Origin: Ceratodon purpureus
Taxonomy: Eukaryota; Streptophyta; Bryopsida; Pseudoditrichales; Ditrichaceae
Reading direction: 5' to 3'
Assembly (NCBI GenBank): GCA_014871385.1
Contig: MU104858.1
Coordinates: 17,202 to 81,201, forward strand
DNA: 64,000 bases
Positions 1 to 11,422 of this stretch are shown here, piece by piece. Position numbers and translations under genes: made by a program. The notes below the pieces were generated by a model. The model was not told the origin of the DNA, ran no database searches, and was given only the letters and a program-made list of their open reading frames with translations. Every line of letters begins with the position of its first letter. Position 1 is the stretch's first letter.

Positions 1-159
1 ACCAAGTGACCGATCACTTCATCCACGTGATAGACACTCGACATCAGACTTGGGATAATACTAGTGTATCACAAGTCATTTTCAAGGACTGAATCCGAAA
101 CGGAGACCACCGAGTCCTTATGTCTACGATAGGGTGGAAAGATTTTGAATCTTGAAAAC

Positions 160-243
160 AAAAAAAAAAAAAAAACCAAAAAATAGGAGAAAAAAAAAAA
201 AAAAAAAAAAAAAAAAAACAATTTAAAAAAAAAAAAAAAAAAA
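160..243. repeat. poly(A) tract, interrupted
   Basis: Two long runs of A (about 160-174 and 190-243) separated by short sequence. It could be the tail of a retroposed element or simple-sequence expansion; no target-site duplication was found. Confidence 0.7.
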
Positions 244-539
244 CTGGAGAACAAAAAACACAGAGAACGGAATAATAACCACAATGAACTCCCCTAAACC
301 TAGATTCGAAACAGAAACGAAAAACCAGAGAATTTTCACGAAACTCGATGACTGATTTCGGAGCACCTGGTATGTCAAGCGTCCGGGACTCTACCAACAC
401 CCTCCCAATGAATAAGCTACTAGAAGCTCGTATTCACAGACGAAGCATGTTACGAGTAGTATATACCGTACAGACGCGGGCAAAAGTATGACGGGAAGTT
501 AGAAAGAAGATTCTCTACTAATGGTCTGCAGAACAGGGG

Positions 540-1342
540 TTCACTTGAGCCGCTTTCTATCGATCCTCCATCGTCGAAGAGACACATTGACGTGAGCCCC
601 TGGCGGCAGAGGACACATATCCGACACAAGACCTCGGTTTGCCTTGACAAAATCTGGAACGTCCGTCCCTGACTCTGCTAGCTTACTGACGAAAGGGAGG
701 ATGTTCCTCTCCAAACACGAGTGCCGACTCTCAGGCGAGGTCCAGGCGGTCGGATACAGTGCATGATCTGGATACATCACGCACACCTCTCGACGAGGAT
801 CGACAAGTAATGTGTTCGAATGGTTCGGTGAGAACATCAGGAGGGGGCGACGGATGGAAACTATACCGATGGGCATTGGACCAGAGTGTCTTCCTAAGGT
901 CCTTCAAGACGTACGCAGGACCGTCCCTCGTCTTATTCCCCTCCGTTATAGGCATTCGATACTCCTTTCCGGACCTATCCACCATCCGAGTGACGTCCAG
1001 GGCACTGAATATTTTGCCCGGTTTCACGGGGCAGGTCCTGAACAGAAAATCACACGCCGCTTTCGCGCGTGTAAATCCCATGCAGCTCCAGATGAGAGGA
1101 TACACATTTCGTATCTTCGACATCCCAGCCCAGAATTCCAAGAAATGGGTACGGACTCTAATCTTCATGCCGGGCATGAGGAGGGTGAACGCTATATCAT
1201 CATATACTTCGTCGTTCACACCGAAAGTGGTTCCACGAAGCGGCTCATCGGGTTTGAATTCAATCACGTCGCCTAGGGTACGCCTAATCTCAAACACTAC
1301 GAAGTAGCACTTTGTAGTCTGGGGAACTAGTGCCCTCTGCAC
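540..1342 (-). pseudogene. hypothetical protein, 3' part of the decayed minus-strand gene
   Basis: An open frame of about 200 codons runs from 1342 to 731 and a second frame carries protein-like sequence on to about 540. I do not recognise a domain. The first part has an alternating hydrophobic/charged pattern typical of a folded protein (for example FVVFEIRR, DVIEFKPDEP, FLEFWAGM). The frame just upstream (1552-1330) also looks protein-like but ends in a stop next to a GGG run near 1330, so one base must be gained or lost to join them. It lies directly downstream, on the same strand, of the long low-complexity frame at 3283-1532, so it may be the C-terminal end of that same gene. Confidence is limited because no family match can be made by eye. 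Confidence 0.35.
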
Positions 1343-1531
1343 ACGACCAAGCTCACTTCGGACTCCGGTTCCATCTGTCGGGGTACCATCCTGTATTCAG
1401 AAAGCATCATCATCGTCGTCACCGCTCTACAGAGTCCAGGTTCTAGGTGATCACCACGAACTTTCCACGCAAAAATCACATACAGAAGACGCCCATTCAC
1501 TTGGACCCCTACACATGCCGTGCCCAATTGC

Positions 1532-3283
1532 TCATGAAGCAGACCTTTCCCACGGTCGTACCTGTTGGTTCGTCGGCGGTTTACGCCCCTCTGCCGCACG
1601 TGAGCTCCTCCCTGCAGTGCCTGCGGTGGTCCGAAGAGGGGCGTTGCGCACCGAAACGTCGGCGGGACCCGACGTTTTCTCCTCGACGTCGGAGCTCGTT
1701 CCTCCGGGTCGGTGCCCCCCCTTTCCCGGGTGATGCTCTTTGCGGCCTGCTCCACCCCCCGAGGTCCCTTTCTCCGCGGGACGACTGACCGAGCTTTTAC
1801 GAGCGGGCCGCGGCGTCACTTCCCGAACGTCTGACGGGGGGCAACCCGTCGCTCCATCTCCCCCGCCCCTGTCGCCGTCACTTTCCGTCTCGTCGCTATC
1901 GCTAACAACCTTCCTCTTCTGCAGGATGTTCTTGCGTCCACCCGATGACCGTACTTCGCGTTTGAGAACTGCCGGGACTTCGGGCGCTGCGCGGATCGCG
2001 GTGTTTGGAGGCGATTCTCTGGGTAAGCTCGACGGGGTACCCTTCCGACCGCCGTGCTCCTTGCCGAAATCGATTGAATACGGATCCAGGGATTCGGCAC
2101 CCTTTCCGTCGTTGTGGCCGCCGCCCTTGTCGAGAGGAGGAGATCCTCCAACCCGGTGCTCCACGTCCGTACCCTTCCCACACCCCGGTGGTTCCTCACT
2201 CTTTCCGTCGTTGTCGCCGGCACCATTATCGATGGCAAGATCTCCGCGTGCACCAGCGTCCGTCTCGACTCCCAATACGTCGTCGGATCGGCCCTGCGTG
2301 AGAAGTTGCCCATTATCGAGGGGCAGGGACAGTGCGTCGACGCTGTCTTCACCCGTGCTGCGGTCCTGCGACCTGCAAGGCACCTCGACCGCACCCCCGG
2401 GTGGCTCATCCACCTGCACCGCCGACCGGGGGGGAGTCCCTTTGATTTCCGTGAGATCTGCTCCCTCTTGGCTACCCTGGCTCGCGCCGACGTCCGCCGA
2501 CGTGGGATCCTCCGAAGATCGCCCGTACATGAGCAAGGGGGGGCAGAATCTCGTACCGGACGGGTTTACTTGCTCGGTTCCTGGCGTACGAAATAATGTC
2601 TTCCCCTCTCCGAGGGGAAAGTGATCAGGTTGGTCTAGAAACTCTGGATCATCCGTTTGGAGACCCCCGACGAAGGCATTGGCACGGCGAAGCGACTGGC
2701 TTCCGGCGTAGTCAAGCTCCCTAGGGTTCCATCCGGGTCCACACTCCGATGTAGATCCATACCTCGCTGCCTCCAACTTCCGCTTCTTCTCCATGATAGC
2801 CAGCCTGAGCTCCGATATTCGCAACTCCTCCTCCAGCTGTTGAATTTCCCTACTCTTCGGCAACGCCTGACCATCTGCTCGAATATCCTCCCTTCCTCGT
2901 TTACGCCTTGCAAACCGGTGCTCGGGAGGATTGTTACTACCACCGTACGTTGGCGAGCTCCCGTGGCCGAAGGCATTCGTGTGAACGTCCTGCGAACGAT
3001 CCGGAACCGATTCATCCTCCGGAGCCCGTGTCTCGCTACGATGCGCCGCGAGCTGTGGTACATCGTTGTGATCACCTTCGTCCCCCGATAAGTCTACAGC
3101 GGATGGCTTATGCGGGACAATACTGTGTCTTCCTGGTTCAGACGATGAAGACCCACCCGTAACACGACCCCGCATGGGCTGCAAGAAGTCTTCGAAAACC
3201 ATGTTGTCGGCCTTCGAGGACGTATCATAGTAGCGTGCCAGCTGGCCTTCCTCGATGATATTATACACGTCGATGTTTAGCAT
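1532..3283 (-). CDS. low-complexity Asp/Gly/Ser-rich exon following the methylase-like exon
   Basis: A 584-codon open frame begins at ATG 3283 directly behind an acceptor-like TTTGAAG and ends at a stop at 1532. The first 40 residues (MLNIDVYNIIEEGQLARYYD) look folded and read on, in phase 0, from the exon that ends at 3503, where the preceding residues are GGRKLMLACQ; together they resemble a C-terminal methyltransferase motif I followed by strand 2. After this comes a disordered region rich in Gly, Ser, Asp and Pro, interrupted by one predicted coiled coil (QQLEEELRISELRLAIMEKK) around residues 150-180 and by basic stretches (RRKRGRE). Internal near-repeats of the type HNDGKG/DNDGKS occur around residues 370-410. 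The long tail could be a nuclear interaction region. This is not a known family as far as I can see. Confidence 0.45.
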   Translation of the reverse strand: MLNIDVYNIIEEGQLARYYDTSSKADNMVFEDFLQPMRGRVTGGSSSSEPGRHSIVPHKPSAVDLSGDEGDHNDVPQLAAHRSETRAPEDESVPDRSQDVHTNAFGHGSSPTYGGSNNPPEHRFARRKRGREDIRADGQALPKSREIQQLEEELRISELRLAIMEKKRKLEAARYGSTSECGPGWNPRELDYAGSQSLRRANAFVGGLQTDDPEFLDQPDHFPLGEGKTLFRTPGTEQVNPSGTRFCPPLLMYGRSSEDPTSADVGASQGSQEGADLTEIKGTPPRSAVQVDEPPGGAVEVPCRSQDRSTGEDSVDALSLPLDNGQLLTQGRSDDVLGVETDAGARGDLAIDNGAGDNDGKSEEPPGCGKGTDVEHRVGGSPPLDKGGGHNDGKGAESLDPYSIDFGKEHGGRKGTPSSLPRESPPNTAIRAAPEVPAVLKREVRSSGGRKNILQKRKVVSDSDETESDGDRGGGDGATGCPPSDVREVTPRPARKSSVSRPAEKGTSGGGAGRKEHHPGKGGHRPGGTSSDVEEKTSGPADVSVRNAPLRTTAGTAGRSSRAAEGRKPPTNQQVRPWERSAS

Positions 3284-3502
3284 CTTCAAACAATTGGATA
3301 AACCGCGTTATTTGGGATTATGAACCACAAAGAGAGGGAGACGGAGAGGGAGAGGGGAGGGAGAGGGGAGGGGGAGAGAGAGGGGGAGAGAGAGGGGGAG
3401 AGAGAGAACATAACAAAGACGAGAACATAACAATCTAACGTGCGTGCAACATCTTGGGAGGGGGGGGGGGGGGAGAGGGAGAATAGAAATGCTTTGCTAT
3501 AC
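3284..3502 (-). other. predicted intron with purine-rich microsatellite and poly-G run
   Basis: GT (3502-3501) and AG (3285-3284) bound a 219-bp interval that joins two long frames in phase 0. It contains a GGGAGA/GAGA-type purine tract at about 3331-3408 and a run of 15 G at about 3459-3473. Both are simple-sequence DNA on the plus strand and would be pyrimidine-rich in the transcript, as is common near acceptors. Confidence 0.5.
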
Positions 3503-4936
3503 CTGACATGCGAGCATCAACTTGCGCCCCCCCAGGATGTTGATGACGGATCGCTTAGCTCCCGTTAAACGTTGGAGGAGGCGCAGATACGTCTCCATCC
3601 TGAGCTCGTTTTCATAAATTCCGTACTTCACCTCAGGGTACTGTCTCAGCCTGTCCTCCAGGGCAAACAATCCCGGCAGGGACGGAACTTGCAACCTGCT
3701 CTTCACGATGGTGAATATCGTGACAGTTTTGCCCCTGGTATGCCTGTCGTTTCTGAACCCCTCGAGGGGGTCAGGGTGATAGTGGCTCTCCCGAGGCTTC
3801 CCGTGAGAGGTCCCCAGCTTCCTATCGTAGAGTGACCGCACCTGCTCCTTCCGATCACCGTCGGCGATCCACACCCAGACATTCGTCTCATGCCAGGTTG
3901 GGAATCCGAACTCCTCCAGGCGATCGACGAATCCAAGCCAGAACTGATTGTGGACGGAATCCGTCCCCGCCATGCCGGCCCTGACGTTTCGGAAGTCGAT
4001 CACCGCTACCCAGTCCCGTCCGGTCTGTCCACGAATTTCAGGTCTAGAACTCACGATGAACTCCTGGAACGTGCCTCTCCTCAGGGTGGGCCGCCGCCCC
4101 CCGTAGTCCACGTCCTCTGCCAGGATGGAGGCAAAGTCGACGTGACTTGTCGCAGCGTCCGCGGGCTCGGAGTCCACGACAGCTTGGAGTGCCTGTTGGA
4201 ATGCCGAGGGGAACTCTCGTGTTGTCCCTTGCTGCCACGGACGGTGACCTCTGAAAAATCCCTGACCCGCCGTCTCAATTATGTTGGACATGGTTTTGGA
4301 CGAAATCGCGTGCGCCCTTTTGAAGGCCCTCCAGTTCTCTACGTTCACGTCCTTCTCAGCATCGTTGTCGATGAGCCCATGGATCCATTTCGTTGCACGG
4401 TCGAACTCGATGACGACATACCGCTTCCACTTCTTCCTCTCCCCCCATAGCAAGGCAGATGTAACGTCGTGTGTCTTGGCGAGCTTCGACGGTGCCCCTG
4501 GAATCACCTTGGGGTAGGGGGGGACTGCCTTTCCAAGTCCGCAGTCTTCGGACAGCATGTAGCACACCATCTTCGTCATCTCCTTCTCTGTCAGATTCCG
4601 TAGACATATGAACCAATTCTTGCTCAAGGGAGGGATCGACTTTCGCTCCTGCCCTCTCGCGATGGGGATGTCTTTGATCATCTGCCCTGTCTCGGGGCAC
4701 AATAACTCCCCCTTCTCGTACTTCCCGAAAAACCTCTCCCACCGCGACCAGCACTCGGAGCCCTTTGCTATCAGCGCCACCTCGCTCTGGAGATCGTTGT
4801 ATGTGTACTTCGTCTGTCCCACGGAGGCGTTATCTGGCTTGTTCGAACCCTTCCCGGTCTTCCCCGTGTCTACGCTGGACAATGTCTGACTCATCGAGTA
4901 TATGAATGTCTGCAAGATGGAATCAAACACCACCAC
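3503..4936 (-). CDS. exon with possible degenerate methyltransferase-like domain
   Basis: The frame of about 478 codons runs from 4936 to a clean donor (TGTCAG|GTATAG) at 3503. The first ~150 residues are mixed (WSRWERFFGKYEKG, CPETGQMIKD) and unassigned. The last ~200 residues carry WVAVIDFRNVRAG, then FGFPTWHETNVWVWIADGD, and end with RSVINILGGRKLMLACQ, which continues across the intron into LNIDVYNIIEE. The order of a hydrophobic strand near an Asp, and a Gly-rich loop at the C-terminus, resembles circularly permuted amino-methyltransferases (motif IV before motif I). The catalytic DPPY/NPPY box is not seen, so any such domain would be inactive or I have misjudged it. Its upstream partner is the ParB-like frame at 5698-4930; the junction (near 4930, AAGGGTGGTGGTG) requires a one-base shift. 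Confidence 0.4.
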
Positions 4937-5698
4937 CCTTTAAGGCCGCGGAAAACGACGGTTCCGTAAATGCATTCCTAATCCGCGTGATCTCCTGAAG
5001 TGGATGACTCTTTGGATTCATCAGAGACACCCGACATTGAGGTGACCACCTATGAATTCTTTCTACGGGGCCTTCTGACAAAACCTCATGATATGCACCG
5101 AATGTGAAGTGGTCGACAATTGTGCGTGGCGTAGCGGCTGCACGTACCGTCCAGTCGTCCGCTCCCACCTTGCCCCTTGCATTCGCTCGCAGCTTCGTAG
5201 GCTGGCCCATCTCTTCCCAAATCCTCCGGCAAGTGAATCAGGTTCGAGGCCCACGTCGGCTTGAACGGCAGAATTCTGTTTGACTGGTTATAATACTCCG
5301 AAATGCTCTGTATCCGCCACGGCTCCTCGGACCAGACAACCTCGGCCTCCCAAGTTCGGAACATGGACTTCCTATCCGGAGGTAGGTCTTTCTCTTCTAA
5401 GATTCTCTGGGCTGCCTTCACAGAGTGTTGCCCGTTGATGACCCAGAATCTACCGGACTTGATCTCGTCCCATGACGTTGGAGCCTTCTCTAGACCCTGG
5501 GGATATATGCACAGGACTTGCTTCAAGGGGTTCACCTGGGTGAGAAGTGTGTTGAACACGGTGGCGACGCCAGCATCTTCCAATTGACGAACGATGTACC
5601 TCGTTGGAGCAAGGTCGATTTGAAGGACGTCTACCTTCACCGTCTTCTTCATGCCTAGCGGATAGAACCGAGAGTACTCCTGCGAGAAATTCTCAAAC
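4930..5698 (-). pseudogene. ParB/sulfiredoxin-fold-like domain, frameshifted
   Basis: The exon opens after an acceptor (AAATTCAG|GTTTGAG) at 5698 and encodes KKTVKVDVLQIDLAPTRYIV..., a spacer, then RFWVINGQHSVKAAQRILEE. That is the ParB-like pattern: an N-terminal strand with I-x-x-I/L-x-P-x-R, followed by a V-I-x-G-Q-H-S/R-x-x-A motif. ParB-type domains bind nucleotide and DNA and in prokaryotic mobile elements are often coupled to DNA methylases. After LIHLPEDLG the frame must shift by one base at a GGGAAG run (about 5222) to reach the next protein-like frame (EEMGQPTKLRANARGK ... AALKG), and by one more near 4930 to enter the methylase-like exon. So the locus is either a pseudogene or carries assembly indels. 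Neighbouring exons on both sides are on the same strand and in compatible phase. Confidence 0.5.
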
Positions 5699-5886
5699 CT
5701 GAATTTTCGCACGGAAGTTCAGAAATTAGTTCCCCCCCACCCACCCCCCCCCCCGACATCGAGGACGGACTTCACCATACACGTGGGATCACACTCCAGG
5801 ACGAAGCCATCGACGAAGGCGAGAGAGTGTGCGTAAAGGGCAGTGAGTGATTGATTGTCCACGGGAGGATGTAACGGTGACCATAC

Positions 5887-6419
5887 CTCCTGACGCAATC
5901 CACGACAGCGACGGTGCCGTCGACATTGCGAATTGACGGAAGGTCGCAGTCCACGGGCTTGTCGATGTCCATGACAGCTCCGAGGTCCGCTGACTCCGCT
6001 TTTTTCCGGGCCGACGCGGTGGATCGAGAAGAAGCTCTCCCCGTAGCTACGCTCCTCGGAGCCCCTCGGACGGTGCTGCCCCCTGAACGAGGACTGCACG
6101 CGACGGTGAGTGCCGACGCAGGGTCGACGTCTGGCCGAACGTTTTGCCCACTTCTCCTCGGGGCCATCTCCTTCACCCGAGCCATGAGTTTGGCAATTTG
6201 CCCGCAGATGACGGAAGGCTTCGAAGTTATCCTGTAAAACACGTCGTTCACAAACGAAGAGTGCATGCCCTGCTCCCACTCCTCCTTGATCCGCGCAAAG
6301 TTCAGAGGGTACTCGTGAGGCTTGATGAGAAGCACACCCGCGGTTGAGGCAGCCCTCTCTAATGTGAGGTAGATGTACTCGTCAAGGTGGTTGACGTGAG
6401 AAATTCTGAGCCCGCACAC
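5887..6419 (-). CDS. hypothetical exon upstream of the ParB-like exon
   Basis: The frame from about 6403 (possible acceptor CGGGCTCAG) to a donor AGGAG|GTATGG at 5887 encodes about 170 residues. The first 75 look folded (DEYIYLTLERAASTAGVLLI, NFARIKEEWEQGMHSSFVND); the rest is Ser/Arg/Ala-rich and disordered, ending with IRNVDGTVAVVDCVRR. The donor leaves a phase-2 codon (AG) that is completed by the G opening the ParB-like exon at 5698, giving R-F-E-N-F-S, so the two exons splice cleanly. No domain is recognised. Confidence 0.4.
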
Positions 6420-6556
6420 ACGCTCGTGAGCATCCTGGGCGCTGAACCTGCGAGGACGTCGGGGTCACATTTGGTCACAAATGTAACAACATACGAGGTG
6501 GGGCCAAGATTAGGGTAGAAACGATCCCTTGCTCAGATAGGGCAATCCGCGACATA

Positions 6557-6573
6557 AAAAAAAAAAAAAAAAA
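6557..6573. repeat. poly(A) run
   Basis: About 17-18 consecutive A residues between the two minus-strand coding blocks; nothing else is seen between 6440 and 6660. Confidence 0.6.
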
Positions 6574-6660
6574 GCACGGCGCATTATATCATATAAAATT
6601 TCGGACGTGGAGAGAACACACGGACGCAAAAGATGATTCGAACGACAAAACTGTTGCATG

Positions 6661-6886
6661 CTAGGAATGGTTCGGTCGTCGAGCGTACTTGACTTGGAGG
6701 AGAAGATCCGCGGGGTTCACCGGATCATTTGAAACAGACCATCCATCCTTCACGTCCAAGACATCGCTCCGTATGGCATAGATAGGGAATTCAATTTGGT
6801 CCCAGATGTCGAAGTCAAAATCGTCTGGGCAATCTTCCAGGGGAAGTGCCAGGCGGAATAGGAAGGGGTCGGCCGCTGGATACATC
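6661..6886 (-). CDS. hypothetical terminal exon
   Basis: An acceptor (TTGCAG|GATG) at 6886 opens 74 codons ending at a stop at 6661. The product (MYPAADPFLFRLALPLEDC..., ending VKYARRPNHS) is acidic with a hydrophobic start and looks protein-like but matches nothing I know. A preceding exon-like frame at 7060-6930 (MAESVVHLRRVELSRRDG, then IIYRTPVVFPLMHYATF) lies just upstream on the same strand, but I could not find a donor in matching phase, so the model stays incomplete. Confidence 0.3.
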
Positions 6887-7275
6887 CTGCAATTGCACGG
6901 AAGGTGTCAGGAATCTGGAAGCCAACCCTAAACCGCATTTAAACATGGTGAACGTTGCATAATGCATGAGTGGGAAAACGACTGGAGTTCTGTAAATGAT
7001 ACCGTCGCGTCGGGACAGTTCAACACGGCGGAGGTGAACTACCGATTCTGCCATACTCAAGCAACGGCCAGAGGGGTGTAGGGTTGCAGATACGCACGAC
7101 CAAGTTCATTTCCAGGGCGGGGTTCGGCACAAGTGACGGCCATGGATGCATTCGGCGATGGTTAGAACGTATTAGGATATTGTCGAAAAGAAACTGCTGA
7201 TAAACACAACAAGGTCTGAATATTACCTGCTTCGACCCTGAACCGCACCTACACAATCGATCGAATGAAGGATTA

Positions 7276-7548
7276 TTCGGGATCACTTGAACAGGGTTTC
7301 GGGGGATCACCTAAGGGTATCGTAAGTTTTGGGGGGGATGACCTAAGGGTATGGTGAGGAGTGTAGGGTTTCAGGGGATCACCTGAACTTTGCCCATACC
7401 GGCCGTGGGTTCTGTGTTTTTTCTTTTTCTTTCTTCTTCTTTTTTTTTTCTTTTTTTTTTTTTTTTCTTGGGGAAGCAAAATCAATTGCAGGAAGGATAG
7501 AATACAAGCCCTCCTCAGGCCGGCTGTGGGTTTTAGGGGATCACCTAG
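7276..7548. repeat. cluster of GGGGATCACCTAA palindrome-like motifs
   Basis: The core GGGGATCACCT or a one-base variant occurs at 7301-7317, 7331-7349, 7374-7387 and 7531-7548, with a weaker form at 7280. The fuller form TTTAGG(G/T)GATCACCTAAA is a near-perfect palindrome. Further single copies are at 10831-10849, 48749-48770 and 49031-49050. A T/C-rich run (about 7417-7466) lies inside the cluster. Function unknown. Confidence 0.6.
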
Positions 7549-7559
7549 AAGTGTTCATT

Positions 7560-9960
7560 GCAAGAAGGAAGGGCCAACCCACAGCGGACCAAGGTCCAGG
7601 GAGGCCAGAAACTTGACTTCAGGACAGAGACTTCAGGACACACATTAGAACCAGTTAGGAACAACTATCCCGGGTGGTATTAGATTCCAACTAACCTTGA
7701 GGTTAATCCTAGAACCTAAAATGTTTCTACCTTGAATCTGAAAGTATCGCAGGATTCGAGGCAATCTGGAAACTGGGAGACACAACACGTAGAGAAATAA
7801 AAACCCGTGTTGCGCTTTCTCTAATAAGTCAGAAATAGGGGCGAGGATCGTCATCTTCTCATACCCTAGACCGGTTATGACGGGTGGAGACTGCTGCTAC
7901 CACTTGCCTTTGGGCATCGCAGAGAAAAGGAAACCCTCGCGTGCATTGGTTCGCTATGTCATCTACGCCACCCTAAACCGTAAGACTGCAACTACGTCGT
8001 GCGAAATCACTAGCAAGGCGGCCCGGGGGGGGGGGGGGGGCTTCTTACACTCCCACTCCCGTGGAGCGACGAGGTGTTAACGTACGCGTATGGGTCCCTC
8101 GGATTGCGAAGTCCCCTCGACAGTAGCAGGGTCAGGGCAAAAAAATCAAACTGATGAAGAGGAAGGGGACGAGCACAATACCTATCTGTATGTGCTAACC
8201 CGGCGCTCCGCTGGGCATCTCCAGAAACGTTGCATACGGGCTCCGCGAGTCGCAGGCTGGCAAGCGTGCTTGCGGCAATGAGCATGTGGTGCACAACGAA
8301 CACCCCCAGAGACGAGGAAAGGCGGAAGAAGTAGTTGTTGCAAGGGGAAGCGCCATCAACGATTCACCTGTCGCAGGGAGCTACCTCCAAAACAGCTGCC
8401 ACACCTACTACAGTCCATGAGAATACGGGGTGACAAGGGTACCCGGAACTACCTAGCGACGTACGACACGAAAATCAACACGCACGGGAGGGGGAGAGGG
8501 TTGGTACCCAAGATCGCAGCACGTAGTGCCGGGATGGTGCGGAAATGAGACTACGATGAATTGGTAGAAATGATCCCACTTACCGTTGGGAACGCCGTAT
8601 CGTTTCAGGGAACGATAGGATATGAGTGATATGAGGGTCACCGTATGATATGAGTGAACCCCTCCCATGTTGTACATACGGAATGATTATAATTCTCTTA
8701 TAATCTTGGAATGATTACTATAGAACCCCATCCAAATGTACTCATTCGCGTCATTAATTTGACCCTGCTGTTCAAACTCAATAGATATTGAAATTGAAGA
8801 TTATCAATGACATCCATGTTGCAAAAGATTTACAAATATTTGCCAATTGATGGATGTTTGTATGATATGCTCGTAAATTAGGGTCTCCAAAGAGTTAAAT
8901 ATAAAAAACATACAAAAATTTGACCGTTGCAGAGGACAGTGACATGAAAATGAAACAGGATTGTGATGGTGAACCGTGTTATGAAATACGTATTCTAGAA
9001 GTCAATCCTTATGATTAAACCAAGGTCCGCTTGCAAGCAATAATCGTGTCCATACGATAAGATCTCCATCTAGATTTCTAATAAATTAAGTCTCTGGGGT
9101 TTGGCATGATGGATACCCAATTTTCATAAAATGAAACAAATATCTTTGATCTGAAGTGACAATGACGATGAACGTATGTATGATATCAATCTAATGAGGA
9201 ATTATCAATGATTCATTTGTACGTGGTTATTTCGAGCGAGTCTACTTCGATATTCAAGACCTCGGAAACATTTTATGATGTCTTCCACGTTCCATGGGAA
9301 TTTCATGTAAAATTAGACTTGGAATTGGAGATTGTGCACTTGCAGATTTTTTTCGTATGTATGCTAAACGCATGGAGGGCAAAGTAAACGTGGAATGTAC
9401 ATGTCCAAAAACCATCCCCTTCTGGCGTGCATATCCGAAAACCGTATCTAAAGGATGTCAAAATTTATCTCCGCTATCTGCGGTGTAGTTCTTTTTCTTC
9501 TTCTTTTTCTTTTCTTTTTATTTCCTTCCAAATTTCAGACTCGTACGGTTATAAATGACATACATTTGAAGTTCAAGAATATCGTTTATCTAAAATATCG
9601 TTCAAACACAATTGTTGAGCATTACTATGAAATTATTATGATCTATTTGGGATGTGACTTCGAAGAAGCATGACTTCAATATTTGTTTGAAACAAATCAA
9701 TGGGGGATTTTGCTTTGCACTCGCAAATTGAACGTAAGGAGATTGGTGGAGTAATCTCATTTCACTAGATAGTATCTAATGGATAAATAATCAATGCCTA
9801 CCACGTGCAACATTCACATGCTCTTGGTAACCTCTCACCTATGATGATACGAGGTAGTATTTTCAGGGTGTGGGTGCTCTAGCTAAACCAGGGCGGATTA
9901 TAGGTACTGGGTAGTCTTTGTAGAACAGTAGCCTGCCTTACTCCTGTTGGAGTATTATTT
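7560..9960. other. no gene seen; AT-rich intergenic DNA
   Basis: Only short frames without splice logic or recognisable motifs are present. A run of 13 G lies at about 8028-8040. From 8690 onward the sequence becomes strongly AT-rich. I see nothing functional here. Confidence 0.5.
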
Positions 9961-9961
9961 G

Positions 9962-10200
9962 TTTTTAGCATTATCCGGATGCATATCGGGGCCATAAAAC
10001 CCAAAATCTGATGAGATCAACCCTAGCTACCCCACAATCGTTGTTTTGAGATAACCCTAAGACTTAACGGGCGACGGGTCCTACCTTATTCAAACCCTTC
10101 TCGCTCCGCTCGATGGGTTTGAAGAGAGTTTTAAATAGTTTCAAGGGAGTTATATAATTTATTTAACTTGTGATTTTTTGATTTTCCTCGTTCTCTCTCG
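9962..10200 (+). repeat. dispersed hairpin repeat, copy A
   Basis: One of five copies of a family sharing the order: CGGATG, (GG)CCATAAAACC, GAGATCAACCCTAGCTACCCC, ACCCTAAGACTT, GGGCGACGGGTCC, then TCAAACCC...GGGTTTGA. In this copy the right arm of the first hairpin (see copy C) is missing, while the TCAAACCC/GGGTTTGA hairpin is intact. All five copies lie in the same orientation. Confidence 0.75.
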
Positions 10201-11266
10201 AAGGAGCAGTAAAAAAGGGCCCGATGATACGGAGGAGCTAATGAGAAGGGAAGAAGAAAAACCAGAGAGAGGATGAATAACGTCCCAGCAGGAAGTCTTC
10301 AACCACATTGCCTTCATTCAAGGCACCTTCATTCATTCACGTACTTTAAAGAATCCATTGTTACTATTATAAATAGAAAAAAGTCTTACAGTTTTTCACT
10401 TGTATTTACCTTAATACGGGACTCGTTATTCTAATAATCAAAAAATATACATTGAGGGTATAGGAATTATCTAAAACCGTTGGTTCGTGCTACTTCGACG
10501 AAGAACATCCGAGACCCGTGTGGGTCGCGCTTGCCCTCCCCCCCTACCTGCCTGGTCCTGAGCACTACCCGGAATTCCAGTGCTTATGGCCAATCTATCC
10601 CTGGGAACCAGGAGGTCCTCGCATCATACTCTGGTTCGGATTCCGTTGGAACGGATGCTCCGAGGTGGTGGAAGGCCGACACGGAACAGCCCCCATGCCG
10701 GGTTCATACCGATTCAGTCGCACCCATGTGCGCGTGCACGAGCCGAGGCAATTCCTCGAGCCGAGGCTGCGGAGGACAGTTATCATTCGCATTTGCACTC
10801 GCAGGGTATCTATTGAACCGGATGTTGGTTTCTAGGGGATCACCTAAAACCGATTGGTTCTTATGATTCTTATGGACCAGTGTTTTCTCGCCACTTCTTG
10901 CTGGGAAGGGATTGTGAAGGGAGCACGTCGGGGTACCTTGGAATCTTGCGTTGTTCGTTTTGTTAGGTGCGGTCGTATTGATTGATATTGTGCCTTTCTG
11001 TTGTTTGCTGGGAAGACGATGGAAGGATACCCGGCACCGAGGAATTTTTAGATCGCAGAGCATGGTGCTCATTAGGGTGATCCTCGAGGGACTTGTTGCG
11101 CCTGCATGCCCTCGGTTCCACGGGTGGCATGGATTGTAAGCCTATTTCTGAATTCAAAGCACGTATCGTTCTATTTATCGAGAAGGGCGTCGTTGTTTTC
11201 TTACACGGTATGCATCGCCTTCGTACGAGTGAGCAGGGGAATGGTGGGTTTGTCATGCTCATATGT

Positions 11267-11377
11267 AAACTTTACATTCGTGAATTGGTGACTTTGGCTC
11301 TCTCCCTACCCTGGACTTTTCGTCTGATGAGGGTTTGTACTGGTTTCTTCTTGCAATGAATTTCTCTTCATTTGCTT

Positions 11378-11422
<45 letters not shown>

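Noticed and set aside
1740..2624. Long plus-strand frame opposite the Gly/Ser-rich exon
   Set aside because: It is the complementary shadow of the minus-strand 584-codon frame; the minus frame has splice-phase support and this one does not.
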